Notes: a model not told the origin generated them from the sequence alone. Positions 1-9,675 are shown, numbered from the stretch's first letter. The stretch: DNA of 37,021 nucleotides from an uncultured Lachnospiraceae bacterium (GCA_902788645.1 CADAKW010000010.1:1-37021), one strand, 5' to 3'. Translations and numbers: made by a program.

Positions 1-27
1 GAGGAGTTTCTTGGTCAGAATAAATAG
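1..27 (+). CDS. atpA: ATP synthase F1 alpha subunit, last 8 codons (partial)
   Basis: The first reading frame of the window gives EEFLGQNK followed by TAG at 25-27. It sits about 50 bp upstream of the gamma subunit gene. In F1Fo operons the gene directly before atpG is atpA, so this is read as the alpha subunit C-terminus. Only eight residues are visible; the assignment rests on gene order, not on sequence similarity. Confidence 0.55.
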   Translation, partial: EEFLGQNK

Positions 28-74
28 CAGCAGGTCTGTGCCTGGCCGGTCATGTCCGGCGGGAGGCACAGAGA

Positions 75-2395
<2,321 letters not shown>

Positions 2396-2416
2396 CGGCA
2401 TAAGTGAGGGTTGATT

Positions 2417-2836
2417 ATGGAGAATACATTTTTATTGAATGTGACTGCCTGTGACCGTGTGTTCTTTGAGGGACACTGCCGGCAGGTGGTGATCCCGCTG
2501 GAGGATGGCGAAAAGGAGATTCAGGCACATCACGAAAATATGGTCTTTGCAGTGGAAGTAGGTGAGTTGCGGATCCAGACAGAGGATGGAGAATGGATCA
2601 CGGGTGTGGTTGGTACCGGGTTTGCCCAGGTGATCAACAACCGTGTCAGTATTCTGGTGGACACCGCAGAGCATCCGGAGGAAATTGATGTGCGCCGGGC
2701 AAAGGAAGCGGAGGAACGTGCCAGAGAGCAGCTCCGCCAGAAACAAAGTATTCAGGAATATTATATGTCCAAAGCATCCCTTGCGCGGGCAATGTCAAGA
2801 CTCCGGTACAGCAGTAAGGATGATATGCGCGTTTGA
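2417..2836 (+). CDS. atpC: F1Fo ATP synthase epsilon subunit
   Basis: This small F1 subunit couples the rotor to the c-ring and inhibits ATP hydrolysis. It has an N-terminal beta-sandwich (residues about 5-85) and a C-terminal helical hairpin rich in Glu and Arg (RRAKEAEERAREQLRQ), the expected two-domain layout in about 139 aa. ATG 2417 is preferred to the upstream TTG 2411 because TGAGGG (2405-2410) is 6 nt from it. It is the last gene of the operon and is followed at once by a bidirectional terminator. The beta-sandwich is divergent, so family placement leans partly on gene order. Confidence 0.93.
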   Translation: MENTFLLNVTACDRVFFEGHCRQVVIPLEDGEKEIQAHHENMVFAVEVGELRIQTEDGEWITGVVGTGFAQVINNRVSILVDTAEHPEEIDVRRAKEAEERAREQLRQKQSIQEYYMSKASLARAMSRLRYSSKDDMRV

Positions 2837-2849
2837 GATGGATTAAATG

Positions 2850-2894
2850 AAAAGAGCCTGTTATCTGGTGATTACTCAGATAACAGGTTCTTTT
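2850..2894. terminator. Bidirectional intrinsic terminator between atpC and LysR gene
   Basis: Arms 2850-2866 and 2878-2894 pair over 17 bp with one G-U, with an 11-nt loop. The 5' end is an A-run and the 3' end a T-run, so it can stop transcription from both sides. The LysR stop codon (complement of 2872-2874) lies in the loop, so the hairpin overlaps the end of that coding region. Confidence 0.85.
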
Positions 2895-3741
2895 GGATCC
2901 AGTCCGTAAGATATGTATGAAACTCCATAATTGCCGGATTCTGGGAGGAAGCCTTCGGAATGGAGGCAATCACCTGACGGCTGCAGTCCGGCTTATTAAT
3001 GGAAAGCAGCTTTACCTGATCCGGGGATGGCTTTTTCCAGCAGTACTGTGGCCAGAAGCCTACGCCGAGTCCGGCGGCGATGAGATCACGCACAGTTTCC
3101 GGATTGTCACTTTCATATACGATATTTGGCGTAAAATGAATGGACTGGCAGAACAGATCGCAGATGGCACGTAAAGGCCGGTTATTTTCCAGACTGACAT
3201 AGGACTCCTTGGCGGTTCGCTCCAGTTTTATGGAGGAGAGAGAGGCCAGCTTGGAATCTGCAGGGACTGCCAGATAGAAATCTTCCTGAAACAGAAGATG
3301 CTGGGATGGCAGAAGCTCCGTATCGCTGCGAACAGCAGAAACGATATAGTCAGCAGTGGGATCCTCCGGCTTCTGGGAAAGCTTAAATTTCACCTCCGGA
3401 TGAATGGTACGGTAGGAAATGATACAGCTGGTAATGATCGCAGAGGCAGAACGAAGATTCATATGGATCACAGGCTGGCTTTGGGAGGCGTCCTTGATCT
3501 CCTCCGGAAGACGGTCCAAAGCGGATATGATGGGAAGCAACTTATTTTGTAACAGACGGCCGTTACTGTTTAGGGAAATATGATGGTTTTCACGGTCAAA
3601 AAGAGACATGTCCAGCTCTTCCTCAAGATGACGGATAGCCTGGGAGACGGCGGGCTGTGCCACATGCAGACTTTCCGCAGCCTTTGTAACGTGCTCAAAC
3701 TGGGCAACGGCGAGAAAGTATCTTAATTGAAACAGTTCCAT
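2872..3741 (-). CDS. LysR-family transcriptional regulator
   Basis: The protein has 289 aa. The N-terminal winged helix-turn-helix occupies residues 1-60 (LRYFLAVAQFEHVTKAAESL, then VAQPAVSQAIRHLEEEL), the canonical LysR DNA-binding sequence. The remainder is the periplasmic-binding-like effector domain of about 200 residues. The ligand and targets cannot be read from sequence. It is transcribed towards the ATP synthase genes and converges on their terminator; the next gene upstream on the same strand is the YprB-like exonuclease. AGAGG lies upstream of the ATG. A good promoter (TTGAAT-17 nt-TAATAT) lies in the spacer, so it is probably its own unit. Confidence 0.93.
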   Translation of the reverse strand: MELFQLRYFLAVAQFEHVTKAAESLHVAQPAVSQAIRHLEEELDMSLFDRENHHISLNSNGRLLQNKLLPIISALDRLPEEIKDASQSQPVIHMNLRSASAIITSCIISYRTIHPEVKFKLSQKPEDPTADYIVSAVRSDTELLPSQHLLFQEDFYLAVPADSKLASLSSIKLERTAKESYVSLENNRPLRAICDLFCQSIHFTPNIVYESDNPETVRDLIAAGLGVGFWPQYCWKKPSPDQVKLLSINKPDCSRQVIASIPKASSQNPAIMEFHTYLTDWIQKNLLSE

Positions 3742-3790
3742 AATTTTCCTCTTTTCCTTTGTTGTTTCATCTCAAAATCAATAATTTCAT

Positions 3791-3819
3791 ATATTACAGC
3801 ATTCTTTTGTGAAATTCAA
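3791..3819 (-). promoter_or_regulatory. Sigma-A-type promoter for the LysR gene
   Basis: Read on the minus strand, TTGAAT (3819-3814), a 17-nt spacer and TAATAT (3796-3791) lie about 50 nt before the LysR ATG. Just upstream, 3825-3837 is a 6-1-6 dyad (CATTTT-A-AAAATG), which could be an autoregulatory site. Function is inferred from sequence match only. Confidence 0.6.
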
Positions 3820-3853
3820 GCAGCCATTTTAAAAATGACTACTGTACGATTTC

Positions 3854-5032
3854 TTAAAAATTGCTTATTTCATGAAATATATAGTTACTTAAGAAACGTC
3901 CCATGGTGTCAAAGTCTTCCGGAAGTAAGTAGAACGCAGGGTTTGCTTTGTAGGCATGATAAAAACAGTTTTCTTTCACAGCCGGTTCTTTGGCGGAAAG
4001 AGAAGGAAGAAATATCCCTTCTTTTTTTGTATAGCAGTTGGCGGCTGTGGCTTTCTGGCGGCAGGAAGCATCCACAAACTGTGCCACACTTTTATGAATG
4101 GCGGTATCTTCCTGAGGCAGGTAGTAGTAATCCTTATGATCCGGAAAGAAATATTTCAGGGTTCCGTGATACAGAGGCAGTGACAGGGTGGCAGCAGTCT
4201 TGTCCAGTGTAAGGATGCCATTTTCCGGTTGTGGTCCCTCTGTATCTGCCGTAGGGAATGGATGCTCCAAAGTGACTTTTCTAGGGAGCTGCACCGGCAG
4301 CTCTAAGGTCAGTTGCTCTGAAGTGAGACTGCAGACGGTGACCGTTTTTGGTTCCAAGGGGGTGAAAAAATCCCGGTATGACAGCATACTGCATATGTGG
4401 ATCATGCCGGCAATATCATCGTGATTGTGGAGCAGAAGCAGCTTTTCCAACTCGTCTCCCTTTTCTTTGTGAAGGATCTTTTGCTGCATATATTCGGAAT
4501 ATACCTTGATCAGCTGACCGCCGTTATAGATATCCTCACGGTTTAATCCCACCCAGCGTTCCAGAAAGGACTGATTTGCCTTTGTAAGTCCCAGTCTTTT
4601 TTTGAGGGGACGGATCTCCTTCAGCAGGTCGATATTAGCCGGAGCAGATTCTCCCGACTGGCTGGAGATCGTATTTCCCAGCATGGCAGAAACCTTCGGG
4701 GTTGGACTGATTCCATGCTTTTCACATTTGGCAGTCACAAATGGAATATCGAAGGTGCATCCGTTGAAATGATACAGGTAAGTAAAGTCTTCCAGATAGG
4801 ACAAAAAAGCCTCCAGAATCATTGGTTCACTCCGGTAATCATCCGCAAACCATTGTGTCAGTGCCCAACTGCCGGTGGCATGGTCATAATGCATGGCTCC
4901 GATCAGATAGATGGAAGCGGTTTTGGCGGAAAGACCTGTTGTTTCTATATCAAAAAATGTAATCTGATCCAAAGGCTGATGGAAAGCGTACCGGTCCGAA
5001 GGATCAGACAAAGTATAATGTATTGTTTTCAT
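3854..5032 (-). CDS. YprB-like RNase H-fold exonuclease (DEDD superfamily)
   Basis: The protein has 392 aa. The first exonuclease motif is FFDIETTGL (Asp28, Glu30), the second is HFNGCTFDIPF (Asp95) and a third acidic site is HNHDDIAGM (residues 202-210). These match the ribonuclease-H-like family typified by Bacillus YprB, predicted to be a 3'-5' exonuclease. The substrate is unknown. The C-terminal half (about 230-392) matches nothing I recognise. There is no signal peptide, so it should be cytoplasmic. It is divergent from cls across a 94-bp spacer and is followed by the LysR gene, which has its own promoter. Confidence 0.85.
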   Translation of the reverse strand: MKTIHYTLSDPSDRYAFHQPLDQITFFDIETTGLSAKTASIYLIGAMHYDHATGSWALTQWFADDYRSEPMILEAFLSYLEDFTYLYHFNGCTFDIPFVTAKCEKHGISPTPKVSAMLGNTISSQSGESAPANIDLLKEIRPLKKRLGLTKANQSFLERWVGLNREDIYNGGQLIKVYSEYMQQKILHKEKGDELEKLLLLHNHDDIAGMIHICSMLSYRDFFTPLEPKTVTVCSLTSEQLTLELPVQLPRKVTLEHPFPTADTEGPQPENGILTLDKTAATLSLPLYHGTLKYFFPDHKDYYYLPQEDTAIHKSVAQFVDASCRQKATAANCYTKKEGIFLPSLSAKEPAVKENCFYHAYKANPAFYLLPEDFDTMGRFLSNYIFHEISNF

Positions 5033-5054
5033 ATGGCAGCCTCCAACTTGGTGT

Positions 5055-5083
5055 TTGTATTTTACGTTAGGATATCATATAAT
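5055..5083 (+). promoter_or_regulatory. Sigma-A-type promoter for the cls operon
   Basis: TTGTAT (5055-5060), 17 nt, TATAAT (5078-5083). It lies between the divergent YprB-like gene and cls, with the expected start about 35 nt before the cls ATG. Confidence 0.7.
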
Positions 5084-5126
5084 AGAGGAAATGTGAATTT
5101 TGGGCTTGGAAAAGGAGTGCGGATAC

Positions 5127-6797
5127 ATGGAGATCGGAGAAAAGAAAATATTCGATAAAGACGCCGCGTATGAGAGATGGGATCAGAAGAACCAGCGACG
5201 TGGAAATGATAAATATTTTCATGAGGAAGAGAGAGAGGAAAGCTATCTACGGGAATTAAAGGGAAGAATACAAAATAATACCAGCGGTTTTCTACGGGTG
5301 GTGCTGACTGCCCTGATCGTTCTGGCACAGATCTGCATTGTCATGGGATTTTCCCTGCAGATCATCAAGCATGGTGCTACATGGTATTATCTGATACAGG
5401 TTTTTTCCATGGTAGCCATTGTGGCACTGATCAACCGGAATCAGAGCCCGTCTTACCGGATCGCCTGGATCTCGATCATTACGTTGCTGCCGATTACCGG
5501 ATACCTGCTGTACTTTTTGTGGGGACGATCCAGCAAGCGAAAAAAGGAGCTGGATACCCATATTATGCGGCAGATCAGCTATGGCAATAAGTTTCTGGTG
5601 CAGGATGATGACCTGTGGGTGGATTATGCGGAGGACAATCCTGTCTCCGACCGGATGGTCAAGTTTATGCTTTCTGAGAATTTTCTGCTGACCCAGGGAA
5701 ATCAGGTGGAATATTTTCCGATGGGAGAGGATGCTTTCGAGTCAATTTTCCGGGAGCTGGAGAAAGCGGAGAAGTTTGTTCTGATTGATTTTTTTATTGT
5801 AGCTGAGGGAGCATTGTGGGACAAAATGCATGAAATCCTTAAGAGGAAGATTGAAGAGGGAGTTGAGGTAAAGTTCCTGTATGATGATTTTGGAGCAGCG
5901 ATCCGGACACGCAAATATTTCAAACAGATCCTGGAGCATGAGGGTTTTGAGGTACGGGTGTTCAATCCTATTATGAAATATGCCAGCCAGCTGTATATGA
6001 ATTTCCGCTCGCACCAGAAGATCATGGTGATCGATGGAAAGGTGGGTTACACCGGCGGCTTTAACCTTGCGGACGAGTATGCCAATCTGGTGGAACGCTT
6101 TGGTGTCTGGAAGGATACCGGGATCAAGGTGCAGGGTGACGCAGTATGGGGACTGACGGTAGTATTCCTCCAGATGTGGGAGGCGTGTGGCCACGATAAG
6201 GAGCATGTGGATTATCTCAAATATAAAGTAAACTCGAATGTGGAAGGGGATACATGGTGTCAGGTGATCTCTGATGGTCCTGCCAATAATCCCAAGAATC
6301 CCATCGAAAGCATTTACAATCAGATGATCATGTATTCGGATCAGTATCTTTATATTACGACACCGTATCTGATCATTGAGGACTATATGCAGCAGTCTCT
6401 GATCGAAGCAGTGCGCCGTGGGGTGGATGTGCGTATTGTGACACCGAATATTCCGGATAAGAAGTATGCCAAAATGTTGACAAACTACAATTATGGCAGT
6501 CTGTTGAAGGGTGGTGTGCGGATATTTGAATATACGCCGGGCTTTATCCATGCCAAGCAGATCCTGACAGAGGATGCGGCGATTGTTGGAACTATCAATA
6601 TGGATTACCGGAGTTTTTATCTTCATTATGAAAACGGTGTGTGGATGTCAGGGGAGAAGATCCAAAATGATATTCATAAGGATTTTGAAAAAATGTTTGA
6701 AGAGAGCAGAGAGATTAAATATGAGGAGTGGTTAAGCCGTCCTGTGAGCTGGAAGCTTCTTCAGCCGTTATTGAATCTGTTTGCAACACTTTTCTAA
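5127..6797 (+). CDS. cls: Cardiolipin synthase (phospholipase D superfamily)
   Basis: This is a membrane enzyme that transfers phosphatidyl groups to make cardiolipin. Three hydrophobic segments near the N-terminus (about residues 55-75, 87-103 and 112-132) are followed by two PLD domains. The first HKD motif is HQKIMVID (His296, Lys298, Asp303 from this start). The second reads HAKQILTED, with Glu where the motif Asp is expected and Asp in the next position. The final Asp-Tyr-Arg-Ser region is conserved. ATG 5127 is chosen because AAGGAG (5112-5117) is 9 nt upstream; an in-frame TTG at 5100 would add nine residues. At 556 aa it is slightly longer than typical Cls because of a charged N-terminal tail of about 50 residues. 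Confidence 0.93.
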   Translation: MEIGEKKIFDKDAAYERWDQKNQRRGNDKYFHEEEREESYLRELKGRIQNNTSGFLRVVLTALIVLAQICIVMGFSLQIIKHGATWYYLIQVFSMVAIVALINRNQSPSYRIAWISIITLLPITGYLLYFLWGRSSKRKKELDTHIMRQISYGNKFLVQDDDLWVDYAEDNPVSDRMVKFMLSENFLLTQGNQVEYFPMGEDAFESIFRELEKAEKFVLIDFFIVAEGALWDKMHEILKRKIEEGVEVKFLYDDFGAAIRTRKYFKQILEHEGFEVRVFNPIMKYASQLYMNFRSHQKIMVIDGKVGYTGGFNLADEYANLVERFGVWKDTGIKVQGDAVWGLTVVFLQMWEACGHDKEHVDYLKYKVNSNVEGDTWCQVISDGPANNPKNPIESIYNQMIMYSDQYLYITTPYLIIEDYMQQSLIEAVRRGVDVRIVTPNIPDKKYAKMLTNYNYGSLLKGGVRIFEYTPGFIHAKQILTEDAAIVGTINMDYRSFYLHYENGVWMSGEKIQNDIHKDFEKMFEESREIKYEEWLSRPVSWKLLQPLLNLFATLF

Positions 6798-6819
6798 ATG
6801 AAATGGGGATTATATTATT

Positions 6820-7113
6820 ATGTACACAAATGTATGCAAACACTGTCATAAGGTGTTTCATTCCAAGATAAGGACCTGGTGCTGTAAAGAATGCCGGAGC
6901 AAGGATGATGACCAGTTGGATGACATCGTGAGATATCTCAGGGAATATCCCAACAGCAATGCCCTGCAGATCTCGGAGGAACTGGGGATCCACCCTTACG
7001 TGATCCTGAAATATATGGAAGAAGGCTGGCTGGGGAAATCTACGGGGCATTTCAGCAGACTGCCGGACTGGGATACGGGAACTGCCATGGGCGGGGATAA
7101 AGTAAAAGACTAA
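6820..7113 (+). CDS. Small zinc-ribbon/helix-turn-helix protein, YvyF-like
   Basis: This 97-aa protein has an N-terminal CKHCHKVF...WCCKEC cysteine cluster (likely one zinc) and then a helix-turn-helix-like segment (ALQISEELGIHPYVILKYMEEGWL, about residues 45-68). The layout resembles the small Firmicutes protein YvyF (flagellar-operon protein family), but the match is by pattern only. No flagellar gene is present. It lies 22 nt after cls and 74 nt before ruvA on the same strand, so it is probably co-transcribed. The function is unknown; a regulatory or adaptor role is a guess. Confidence 0.75.
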   Translation: MYTNVCKHCHKVFHSKIRTWCCKECRSKDDDQLDDIVRYLREYPNSNALQISEELGIHPYVILKYMEEGWLGKSTGHFSRLPDWDTGTAMGGDKVKD

Positions 7114-7129
7114 AAAAATAAATGACTGT

Positions 7130-7173
7130 GCCACGTTTTTTGCCTGCGGGCAAAGGCTGCCTGTTTTCGTGGC
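7130..7173 (+). promoter_or_regulatory. Inverted repeat in the ruvA leader
   Basis: GCCACG (7130-7135) pairs with CGTGGC (7168-7173), and a small GCC/GGC hairpin sits inside. It ends just before the ruvA ribosome site (GGAG 7179-7182). It might affect ruvA translation or be a weak attenuator; only the pairing is seen. Confidence 0.35.
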
Positions 7174-7187
7174 GGAATGGAGAAAAT

Positions 7188-7805
7188 ATGATTCGATATA
7201 TTAAAGGAACGCTGGAAATGATCGAGGAGGATGCGGTGATCCTGGATAATCAGGGGATCGGCTACCGGATCCTTGTGTCGCCGGCGATGATGGACAGACT
7301 GCCGGTGATGGGCGGGGAGATGAAGCTTTATACATATTTGAATGTGAGAGAGGATGCCATGCAGCTTTTTGGCTTTGGCAGTGTGGACGATCTGGAGATA
7401 TTCCAGATGCTGATCACAGTCAGCGGTATTGGTCCGAAGGCGGGCTTAAGCATACTGGGCACATTGTCGGCGGATGACATCCGGTTTGCCGTTCTGGCAG
7501 ACGATGCGGCTGCGATCGCCAAGGCGCCGGGTGTGGGAGCAAAGACTGCCAAAAAGGTGATCGTGGAGCTTAAAGACAAGATCGCGGCGAAGGAGACTGT
7601 GGATGCGGTGTTGGAAAAGGCAGCGGGAAAAGGTGCTGTGAAGGAAGAAAATTCCGGAGTATCCAAGGCTTCCGCCGAAGCAGTGGAGGCACTGGCGGCA
7701 CTGGGGTATTCTGCAGCAGAGGCGTTGAAGGCAGTGAAGCAGATCGAAAATGCGGGAGAGCTTAGTACCGAGGAATTGTTAAAGCAGGCGTTGAAGCTTA
7801 TGTAA
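7188..7805 (+). CDS. ruvA: Holliday junction branch migration protein RuvA
   Basis: RuvA binds four-way DNA junctions as a tetramer and loads RuvB. The 205 aa show the N-terminal OB domain (MIRYIKGTLEMIEEDAVIL), two helix-hairpin-helix segments (GIGPKAGLSILG and APGVGAKTAKKVIVELKDK) and the flexible linker leading to the C-terminal RuvB-binding domain (EALAALGYSAAEALKAV). ATG 7188 begins the conserved MIRYIKG; the frame is open further upstream but those residues do not belong to the family. GGAG (7179-7182) is 5 nt before the start. ruvB follows but is separated by about 346 bp of repeats, which is unusual for this pair. Confidence 0.97.
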   Translation: MIRYIKGTLEMIEEDAVILDNQGIGYRILVSPAMMDRLPVMGGEMKLYTYLNVREDAMQLFGFGSVDDLEIFQMLITVSGIGPKAGLSILGTLSADDIRFAVLADDAAAIAKAPGVGAKTAKKVIVELKDKIAAKETVDAVLEKAAGKGAVKEENSGVSKASAEAVEALAALGYSAAEALKAVKQIENAGELSTEELLKQALKLM

Positions 7806-7806
7806 A

Positions 7807-8072
7807 GTGTGAAAAGTCCTTCTAAGGCGGCGTAAGACGCCGCTAAGAAGGACTAAGGTTTCACACGGCGAAAAGTCCTTCTAAGGCGGCGTAAGACGCC
7901 GCTAAGAAGGACTAAGGTTTCACACGGCGAAAAGTCCTTCTAAGGCGGCGAGAGACGCCGCCAAGAAGGTCTACTATTTCGCACAGCAAAATTTGAACCT
8001 GCGGTTCAAATTTTGTGAAAAGTGCCTCTAAGGGCAGAGAAAGACACCAAGAAGGACTAAGGTTTCACACGG
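7807..8072. repeat. Four-unit palindromic tandem repeat array, 59-bp period
   Basis: Units start at 7811, 7870 and 7929 (period 59 bp) and, after a 29-bp insertion, at 8017. Units 1 and 2 are essentially identical. Each unit folds on itself: GTGTGAAA...TTTCACAC outside, AGTCCTTCT...AGAAGGACT in the middle and GGCGGCGT/ACGCCGC at the tip. Unit 3 has changes in the tip that keep or improve pairing; unit 4 is degenerate. It fills the gap between ruvA and ruvB. It looks like a REP or MITE-derived intergenic element; no open frame is found in it. Confidence 0.85.
7988..8014. repeat. 27-bp perfect palindrome inserted in the repeat array
   Basis: AAAATTTGAACC, a 3-nt loop (TGC), GGTTCAAATTTT. It interrupts the 59-bp array exactly between units 3 and 4. 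A second copy with a one-base bulge lies at 8073-8100. It could act as a weak terminator or be a separate small palindromic element. Confidence 0.75.
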
Positions 8073-8100
8073 CAAATTTGAACCTGTGGTTCAAAATTTG
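8073..8100. repeat. Second copy of the AAATTTGAACC palindrome
   Basis: CAAATTTGAACC, TGT loop, GGTTCAAAATTTG. It closely matches 7988-8014 apart from the loop base and one extra A/T. It marks the downstream edge of the array, about 50 nt before the ruvB start. Confidence 0.7.
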
Positions 8101-8151
8101 CGGCAAATACCTTTAAAGCAGTGGACTAAATTAAGGAGAGATAGACGGGAT

Positions 8152-9153
8152 ATGGCGAAAAGGACGATCAGTACAGAGTTTACGGAGGAGGATGCAAGGC
8201 TGGAGCCGACTTTGCGGCCGCAGCATTTGTCGGATTATATCGGGCAGCAGAAGATCAAGGATAATCTGTCCGTATACATCCAGGCGGCGAAGCAGAGAGG
8301 GGATGCGCTGGACCATGTGCTTTTATATGGACCGCCGGGACTGGGAAAAACTACACTTGCCGGGATCATTGCCAATGAAATGGGTGTCAATATGAAGATC
8401 ACGGCGGGACCGGCGATCGAGAAGCCGGGAGAGATGGCAGCAATCTTGACGAAGCTCCAGGATGGAGATGTTCTGTTTGTGGATGAGATCCACCGTCTGA
8501 ACCGTCAGGTGGAGGAGGTACTTTATCCGGCCATGGAGGATTATGTGATCGATATTGTCATCGGAAAAGGTCCTTCGGCACGGTCGGTCAGACTGGATCT
8601 GCCAAAGTTTACCCTGATCGGAGCCACAACCCGTGCCGGTATGCTGTCTGCCCCCCTCAGGGATCGTTTTGGCGTAGTAAACCGGATGGAGTTTTATACA
8701 CCGGAAGAGCTGGCGGATATTGTGGAACATTCTGCCAAAATCCTGGATGTGGAGATTGACGAGGAAGGAGCCATGGAGCTGGCACGCAGATCAAGAGGAA
8801 CGCCTCGTCTTGCCAATCGTCTGTTGAAACGTGTCCGTGATTTTGCCCAGATCAAATATGATGGCAAAATCGACAAGAAAGTAACGGACTTTGCACTGGA
8901 TCTTCTGGAAGTAGATAAATTGGGACTGGATAACACAGACCGTCAGATCATCGAGACTATGATCCACCACTTTGGCGGAGGTCCGGTGGGACTGGAAACT
9001 CTTGCGGTCTCTATTGGAGAAGATGCCGGGACTCTGGAGGATGTGTATGAGCCGTATCTGGTACAGAACGGTCTGATCCTGCGAACCCCGAGAGGAAGGA
9101 TGGCTTCTGATCTGGCATACCGTCACTTCGGGATCAAGAAGCCGGAAGATTAA
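8152..9153 (+). CDS. ruvB: Holliday junction branch migration ATPase RuvB
   Basis: This is the hexameric AAA+ motor that drives branch migration with RuvA. The 333 aa contain Walker A GPPGLGKT (60-67), Walker B DEIH (111-114), sensor 1 GATTRAG, the arginine-finger region PLRDRFG and a C-terminal winged helix ([16 protein letters not shown]). ATG 8152 gives MAKRTIST, the normal family start; in-frame codons back to 8086 run into the palindrome and are excluded. AAGGAGAG (8133-8140) is about 11 nt upstream, a rather long spacing. It is the last gene before a terminator. Confidence 0.97.
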   Translation: MAKRTISTEFTEEDARLEPTLRPQHLSDYIGQQKIKDNLSVYIQAAKQRGDALDHVLLYGPPGLGKTTLAGIIANEMGVNMKITAGPAIEKPGEMAAILTKLQDGDVLFVDEIHRLNRQVEEVLYPAMEDYVIDIVIGKGPSARSVRLDLPKFTLIGATTRAGMLSAPLRDRFGVVNRMEFYTPEELADIVEHSAKILDVEIDEEGAMELARRSRGTPRLANRLLKRVRDFAQIKYDGKIDKKVTDFALDLLEVDKLGLDNTDRQIIETMIHHFGGGPVGLETLAVSIGEDAGTLEDVYEPYLVQNGLILRTPRGRMASDLAYRHFGIKKPED

Positions 9154-9213
9154 ATAATAAAACATATTAAATAAACAATATTAATAGAAATAAAAATATA
9201 ATTGAATGAAAAG

Positions 9214-9267
9214 AAACTGTGTCCCTTTACAAGGTAAAATTGTAGAGGAGACGCAGTTTTTATTTTG
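9214..9267 (+). terminator. Intrinsic terminator after ruvB
   Basis: Arms 9214-9223 and 9250-9259 pair over 10 bp with one wobble, and a T-rich run follows (9257-9265). It ends the cls-ruvAB unit and isolates the division cluster. Confidence 0.7.
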
Positions 9268-9320
9268 TTCAAATTATTCCATAGTTGAAAATCTATCTAC
9301 TCTGCTATCGCAGTGTTTGA

Positions 9321-9493
9321 GGAACGTGCCACTGTGTAACTGCCTTCAAGCGGGATTCAGGTGTTTCGATGGGTGCTTGCCCCCGCTGGCACTTATCCCG
9401 CGTTTTCTGCGGGATTATGTGCCACTGCGTGGGGCATTGCAGCGAAAGCGTGCCCATCGAAATATCTGAGCCCGCTTAGAAGGCTTAAGTTCC
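9321..9493. other. Large branched inverted-repeat element (candidate structured RNA or MITE)
   Basis: A nested set of complementary segments spans 173 nt: GGAAC/GTTCC, GCCTTC/GAAGGC, AGCGGG/CCCGCT, CAG/CTG, TTTCGATGGG/CCCATCGAAA (9364-9373 with 9453-9462), TGC/GCA, GCCCC and CGC with GCG and GGGGC, GGCAC/GTGCC and CCCGC/GCGGG at the tip (9397-9401 with 9409-9413). A small side hairpin with a GAAA tetraloop (9442-9449) would make a three-way junction. No coding capacity is convincing. It lies in the 522-bp ruvB-mraZ gap, upstream of the mraZ promoters. I do not recognise a named RNA family; a long imperfect rod could be 6S-like or a palindromic mobile repeat. Confidence 0.6.
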
Positions 9494-9528
9494 AAAAGTG
9501 GGGCGTATTCCCAAAGATATGTCGTAAA

Positions 9529-9558
9529 TTGTGACACAAGTGTGACAAAAATTTTAAT
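9529..9558 (+). promoter_or_regulatory. Possible upstream promoter for mraZ with TGTGACA repeats
   Basis: TTGTGA (9529-9534), 18 nt, TTTAAT (9553-9558). The same stretch carries two direct copies of TGTGACA (9530 and 9541) exactly 11 bp apart, which could be an activator site. The promoter is weaker than the one at 9576. Confidence 0.35.
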
Positions 9559-9575
9559 AAATTGTGGGAAAAGGG

Positions 9576-9604
9576 TTGATAAATTCCCAAAAAGCGGTTA
9601 AAAT
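9576..9604 (+). promoter_or_regulatory. Main sigma-A-type promoter of the dcw cluster
   Basis: TTGATA (9576-9581), 17 nt, TAAAAT (9599-9604), about 70 nt before mraZ. An inverted repeat TGGGAA/TTCCCA (9565-9570 and 9584-9589) flanks the -35 box. Confidence 0.75.
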
Positions 9605-9611
9605 AAATTTG

Positions 9612-9640
9612 AAAGTGGTGAGAAGTGGGGGGAAGTGTCA
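9612..9640 (+). promoter_or_regulatory. MraZ operator: three direct AAGTG repeats, 10-bp period
   Basis: AAGTG begins at 9613, 9623 and 9633, exactly one helical turn apart, just after the -10 box. The first two continue as AAGTGGT and AAGTGGG. Published work on MraZ in mollicutes and Escherichia describes direct GTGG-type repeats at this period between the promoter and mraZ, so autoregulation of the cluster by its first product is likely. Confidence 0.7.
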
Positions 9641-9675
9641 GAAGAAACCCAAAATGTGGAGAGGTGGTGATAGCT

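Noticed and set aside
5742..6626. 294-codon minus-strand frame within cls
   Set aside because: It is a frame shadow of the well-supported PLD-domain gene; no motif or start signal is present.
7807..8072. CRISPR array
   Set aside because: The 59-bp units are contiguous palindromes without unique spacers, and no cas gene is nearby.
7988..8100. AAATTTGAACC palindromes as proper terminators
   Set aside because: The T-run is only three to four bases and A-rich sequence flanks both sides; function as a strong terminator is unlikely, though weak activity cannot be excluded.
9206..9469. 87-codon plus-strand frame in the ruvB-mraZ gap, and a 96-codon minus-strand frame
   Set aside because: Both run through the terminator and the inverted-repeat element; composition follows the palindrome and no start signal is seen.
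9321..9493. tRNA or T-box leader
   Set aside because: No cloverleaf, anticodon arm, CCA end or T-box consensus is found in the element.
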